Assembly: GCA_910584305.1 (NCBI GenBank)
Contig: CAJTZW010000014.1
Coordinates: 1-34,351, forward strand
Direction: 5' to 3'
DNA length: 34,351 bases
Origin: an uncultured Bacilli bacterium
GTDB lineage: Bacteria; Bacillota_I; Bacilli_A; RF39; UBA660
Shown here: piece after piece, positions 30,694 to 34,351 of the stretch
Position numbering within the stretch: the stretch's first letter is position 1
Layout: every line of letters starts with the position of its first letter
The notes under the pieces: model-generated
Told to the model about the DNA's origin: nothing
The model's database searches: none
The model's input: only the letters and a program-made list of their open reading frames with translations
Translations under genes and position numbers: made by a program

Positions 30694-31161
30694 TTATTTT
30701 TTATATTCAAATTTTTTAATATAGTTACTGACAACAGGTTTTCTATGATTTAAATAATTTAAAACATTAGTTTTGATGTTAATAATTCTAGATAAATTGT
30801 CTAGTATTTTTTCTTGTTCTTTATCAGTAATGTTTTTATAATTTGAATATTTTTTATAAACATTTGGACTAACTCCCATATTCTTTTTAAATACCTCCGA
30901 AAAGTATTCTAATGAATTAAAGCCGTTTTTAAAAGCAATACTTAATATATAATTGTCATCTTTAAAATATGTCAAACTATTATATATTCTCATTGTGTTT
31001 ATATATTCATGTATTGATATATTTAGTTCTTTTTTAAATCTTCTCATTATATATGCTTTATCAAAGTAAAATAACATACTTAATTCATCAATAGTTATTT
31101 CCTTATTTATGTTATTGTTTAAATACTCAATTATGTTGCAAACCAAATTGTTAGAAAACAT
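30694..31161 (-). CDS. AraC-family DNA-binding regulator without a sensor domain
   Basis: The 155-residue protein is a bare AraC/XylS domain: first HTH (about 20-57) EITIDELSMLFYFDKAYIMRRFKKELNISIHEYI, second HTH (about 68-105) ILSIAFKNGFNSLEYFSEVFKKNMGVSPNVYKKY, with the family's FSxxFKxxxGxSPxxYR end. A Lys-rich helical tail of ~50 residues follows. It starts at ATG 31161 after AGGTGAT. It lies divergent from the VirD4-like gene and may control it. The 77-residue frame at 30501-30734 that overlaps its end is not considered real. Confidence 0.85.
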   Translation of the reverse strand: MFSNNLVCNIIEYLNNNINKEITIDELSMLFYFDKAYIMRRFKKELNISIHEYINTMRIYNSLTYFKDDNYILSIAFKNGFNSLEYFSEVFKKNMGVSPNVYKKYSNYKNITDKEQEKILDNLSRIINIKTNVLNYLNHRKPVVSNYIKKFEYKK

Positions 31162-31270
31162 AGTATCACCTACATTTTTATTATTATATCACATTCTTAC
31201 ATAAAAGTCATTTTTGTTTAAGTTTGTTAAAATATAGGTGCTATAATGATATTGAAAGGAAGTGATATTC

Positions 31271-32620
31271 ATGGCATATTCAAGATGGGCAACAGTTGAA
31301 GAATTAAAATCTAAACTAACCCCAATCAGTTATGATTCTAAAATTAAAAAATCAGGAATGCCAATGATGTATGATAATAATAATCTTTATATTAAAGAAG
31401 ATGAAGCTCATACTTTAGTTATTGGATCAACAGGTAGTGGTAAGACTCAATCAACAATGTTACCACAATTAAGACTTGCAATTAAAGCACAAGAATCATT
31501 TATAATTCATGATGTTAAAGGAGAAATTTATGATATTCTATCAGGAGAACTAAAAAAACAAAATTACAATACAATTGTAATCAATTTAGATAATCCAACC
31601 GTAGGTAATAATTTCAATCCATTAAGTTTGCCTTATGAATTATATAAAAATGGTCAAAAAGATAAGGCAATAGAATTGTTAGAGAATGTTGGCTACTATT
31701 TTTGCTGTAATGAAACATTTAATGCTAGTATTGATCCATTTTGGAACAATTCTGCTACATCATTATTCATAGGGCTTGCACTATATCTATTTGACAATGC
31801 AAAAGAAGAAGAAGTTAATATTAGTAGTTTATTAAATCTAGTATCTCAATTTGATAAATTATCAGAAGAAGTAAAAAAATATGATAAAACTTCTCCTACA
31901 TACATTAATCTTTCAAATATTATATTAGCACCAAATGAAACAAAAGGGAGTATTCTATCAGTATTTATTCAAAACATGAGATTATTCGTATCAAGAGAAA
32001 CATTATTAAAAATGTTATCTTCATCTAACTTTGATATGACAAACATTCAAAAAGATAAAACTGCATTATTTATTATAAGTAATAATAAATCAACTTCTAG
32101 AAGATTAATTCCTTTAATAATTGAAGAATGTTATTATGCAGCTACAAATACTAATGATAAAACTCGTAGATTAAATGTTTTAATTGATGATTTTGAAAAC
32201 CTAATTCCTATTAAGGATTTCAATAATATGCTTACACTTGCAAGAAGTTTTAATATTAAATTTAGTATATTTATAAGAAGTATATTAGAATTGAGAAATA
32301 CTTATGGTAAAGAAGGAGCAGAAATATTAAAAATGGTTTTTGGGAATATCGTTTATTTATTAGCAAATGATACTGAAACACTAGAAGATATATCTAAACT
32401 TTGTGGAAATCAACAAACTGAAAAAGGAATTGAGCCACTAATTACTGTTGAAGATCTAAAATTATTAAATAATTTTGAAGCAGTTATTTTAATCCCTAGA
32501 ATTAATCCTATCAAATCTAAATTGTTACCTGATTATCAAATTGATTGGAAATTTAATGATGAAAAAGTTGCGCTAAAAGAAATAGAAAACAAGGAAGTTA
32601 AAACTTTTAGCCTTGAATAA
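31271..32620 (+). CDS. VirD4/TraG-like coupling ATPase without membrane anchor
   Basis: The ATG at 31271 is preferred (AAAGGAAGTG upstream); the frame reaches a GTG at 31262. The 449-residue protein has Walker A GSTGSGKT (52-59), KGEIYDILSGEL, FNPLSLPYELYKNG (typical of VirD4/TraG: 'NPL'), a Walker B-like LIDDFENLIP and the end motif LCGNQQT. Unlike conjugative VirD4 it lacks N-terminal membrane helices. TraG homologues of this cytoplasmic form appear in some ICE/IME remnants. No relaxase or channel gene is in the window, so it may belong to a partial element. Confidence 0.85.
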   Translation: MAYSRWATVEELKSKLTPISYDSKIKKSGMPMMYDNNNLYIKEDEAHTLVIGSTGSGKTQSTMLPQLRLAIKAQESFIIHDVKGEIYDILSGELKKQNYNTIVINLDNPTVGNNFNPLSLPYELYKNGQKDKAIELLENVGYYFCCNETFNASIDPFWNNSATSLFIGLALYLFDNAKEEEVNISSLLNLVSQFDKLSEEVKKYDKTSPTYINLSNIILAPNETKGSILSVFIQNMRLFVSRETLLKMLSSSNFDMTNIQKDKTALFIISNNKSTSRRLIPLIIEECYYAATNTNDKTRRLNVLIDDFENLIPIKDFNNMLTLARSFNIKFSIFIRSILELRNTYGKEGAEILKMVFGNIVYLLANDTETLEDISKLCGNQQTEKGIEPLITVEDLKLLNNFEAVILIPRINPIKSKLLPDYQIDWKFNDEKVALKEIENKEVKTFSLE

Positions 32621-32634
32621 TTAATTGTTCTTGA

Positions 32635-32674
32635 AAAAAAGAAATTAGTTAAATGACATTCTAATTTCTTTTTT
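32635..32674 (+). terminator. Terminator of the VirD4-like gene
   Basis: A perfect 14-bp stem AAAAAAGAAATTAG (32635-32648) with CTAATTTCTTTTTT (32661-32674), 12-nt loop, T-rich end. Confidence 0.88.
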
Positions 32675-32854
32675 CTATTCAACAATTATTATTATTTTAA
32701 TTTAAAATATGCTACTTTATATTCCAAAAGAGATTGTAATATTTAATTTATCAATATTAACTCTTTCTTGTTTTATACCAGTACCAATAGTGATACTGGT
32801 ATTTATTTTGTAATCAAAATTTATTAAATCTAATGTTTTAAAATAATACGGTAT

Positions 32855-34320
32855 ATGTGTTCCATAGGAGTTAGTACAGAAGATCAAGCACGTGAGGGTT
32901 TTAGTTTACCAGAACAAGAGAAAAGGCTTCGTGCTATGTGTGAGTATAAAGGTTATGAGATTTATAAGGTTTATAAAGATGCTGGAATAAGTGCAAAAAC
33001 TGGAAATCATAGACCAGCATTTGAAGAATTAAAAGAAGATATTAAAAGTAAAAAATAAATACTATTGTTGTTTTAAAGTTAGATAGATTAACTTGTAGTG
33101 TTTATGATATGGAAGATATAATGAAGTCCCTAGATGAAAACAATGCTTACCTAGATTGTGCTAATGATGATATAAACACTACTAATGCAAATGGTAGAAT
33201 GGTTGCAAGACTTCTTACAACTGTTTCCCAAAATGAAATAGAAAGAACAAGCGAAAGAACTAAAATAGGTTTAGCAGGTGCTATCAAAGTTGGTAATATT
33301 CCACACAAAGCCCCTTTTGGTTATAAACACGAAAATAAAAAATTAGTTGTTGATGAAACAACAAAAGATGAAATAATAAGAATATTTAATTTATATTATG
33401 AGGGAAATTCTTATCAAACAATTAGTAATTTATATAACGAAGAAAAAGTATTTGGAAAAACAAATTGGTGTGATAGTACTATTCAAAAAATATTAGAAAA
33501 TGAAATTTATAAAGGTGATTTTGTTCATGGTAAAAGGACAAATAACCCTACTTATTATGAAAATATTGTCGAGCCACTTATATCAAAAGAATTATGGGAA
33601 GAATGCCAAGTGCAAAAGAAAAAGAACTCTAGAAATTATAAACGAGATAAAGAATATTTATTCTTACAAAAACTTAAATGTCCTAAATGTGGAAGAATAT
33701 TAGGTGGTAATGCAACAAGAAAGAAAAATGGAAATATCTATTATTACTATCAATGCCACGATTGTAAAATATCAATCAAAGAAACTGAAATTGAAAAAGA
33801 ATTTGATAATTTTATTAACGAAATTCAAGAATATGATTCAATAGTAAATCAAACTCTACTACCAATGATTAAAACAAAACTTAATAATCCAAAAGATAAA
33901 TTAGTAAAAGAACTAAATGAACAAAATAACAAATTTGAAAGAATTAGAAAAGCATACATTAATAGTTCATTCACAATTGAAGAATATGATAGTGAAAAAG
34001 AAATTGTAGAAAATACTATTAAAATTTTAGAAGAAAAAATAAGAGATTGTGATATATGTAATGAATTAAAATTTACACCAGAAGATATTTTAATCAAAAG
34101 AGATTTAGATTATATAAATAAAACTGTTTACCCTACTGAATATGAAGAAAATACTTATATGTGGAAAGATTATGACAGAAGTGAAAAAGCAGATTTAATA
34201 ATGAGATATGTTGATTATGTTGAACTAGAATATTATAAAAATAATCAAGTAAGACTTGGTGAAGTATATTTTAGAGAAAGTATTTGTAAGCCAATGGGGT
34301 ATGTCAAGAAAAGTGTGTAA
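32855..34320 (+). pseudogene. Large serine recombinase broken by a frameshift
   Basis: Two frames make one protein. The first (32855-33058) has VSTEDQAREGFSLPEQEKRL, the catalytic Ser in GVSTED. The second (from 33061) continues NTIVVLKLDRLT, then ANGRMVARLLTTVSQNEIERTSERTKIGL, the recombinase domain, a zinc ribbon (CPKCG...CHDC) and a coiled coil, ending at 34320. The junction is in an A6 run (33050-33055): one extra A would restore ...KSKKINTIVV. The N-terminus is also degenerate, since the usual Arg before VST is Gly and no upstream strand or start resembles the family's. It is probably the integrase of the second element, now inactive, unless the A-run error is technical. Confidence 0.82.
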
Positions 34321-34351
34321 GTAGTTAGTATATTATATATAAATCATATCA

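Larger units (their letters stand above)
29230..34351. mobile_element. Decaying second mobile region downstream of tRNA-Cys
   Basis: From the end of tRNA-Cys to the window edge are a SHOCT-like remnant, non-coding repeats, an AraC-like regulator, an orphan VirD4-like ATPase and a frameshifted large serine recombinase. These are typical parts of Bacillota integrative elements. No att duplication of the tRNA 3' end is seen within the window, so the true boundaries are unknown. The element may extend beyond the right edge. Confidence 0.5.

Noticed and set aside
30501..30734. 77-residue open frame on the minus strand
   Set aside because: It overlaps the end of the AraC-like gene in another frame, has no ribosome binding site and no recognisable pattern; it is most likely a chance frame in AT-rich DNA.
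29230..34351. Integration of the second element into the 3' end of tRNA-Cys
   Set aside because: No repeat of the tRNA 3' end was found within the window, and a large serine recombinase rarely uses tRNA sites; the boundaries remain open.

Overview
ORGANISM. The window is AT-rich throughout and carries AGGAGG-type ribosome binding sites, TTGACA/TATAAT promoters, a CIRCE heat-shock operator, FtsK/SpoIIIE, a LytR-CpsA-Psr protein and a sigma-K homologue. This points to a low-GC Bacillota chromosome, perhaps a gut Erysipelotrichia-like or other Bacilli/Clostridia-like lineage; the exact taxon cannot be fixed from the sequence. A sigma-K gene implies a present or ancestral sporulation programme.

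LAYOUT. 1-1261: the end of an IS3-type transposase, then a DUF433/DUF5615 toxin-antitoxin pair with a dyad operator. 1470-8347: chromosomal genes: a small membrane protein, an N-domain-less ClpB under a CIRCE-embedded promoter, a divergent Cys-rich CFI-box-like protein, FtsK/SpoIIIE and a HAD-like protein. 8348-9000: no gene. 9001-21593: a sigma-K gene cut in two by an 11,927-bp integrative element. 21630-29229: chromosomal genes again: a 6S-like RNA, a TtcA-like tRNA thiolase, a pseudopilin, a ZIP transporter, VanZ, GalE, an LCP protein with PASTA repeats, an O-antigen-ligase-like protein and tRNA-Cys. 29230-34351: a second, decaying mobile region with an AraC-like regulator, an orphan VirD4-like ATPase, a frameshifted serine recombinase and non-coding repeats.

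MAIN DISCOVERY. The 5' half of sigK (21306-21593, minus strand, 96 codons) and its 3' half (9001-9378, 125 codons) match regions 2 and 4 of sigma-K. Both contain an AATG core in the same codon phase. Recombination there restores an uninterrupted 221-codon sigma factor. A large serine recombinase gene abuts the core, as in the skin elements of Bacillus and Clostridioides. Unlike the prophage-derived B. subtilis skin, this element looks like an integrative mobilizable element. It encodes a CRESS-virus-like HUH endonuclease/SF3 helicase Rep and a TcpA/FtsK-like coupling ATPase. Upstream of rep is a perfect 10-bp stem whose 11-nt loop contains TAGTATTAC, the nonanucleotide origin signature of circoviruses and nanoviruses.

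HOW THE PARTS MAY WORK TOGETHER (inference). While integrated, the element's double-HTH gene lies directly behind the 5' sigK fragment, overlapping it and lacking its own ribosome binding site. It would therefore be expressed from the sigK promoter, which suits an excision factor timed by the host programme. Excision repairs sigK. In the circle it also changes the recombinase stop codon (TGA to TGC), giving an open in-frame fusion of recombinase to the HTH protein. The circle could then replicate or be mobilized from the CRESS-type origin. The rest of the element is a four-gene envelope operon and two XRE-type regulators.
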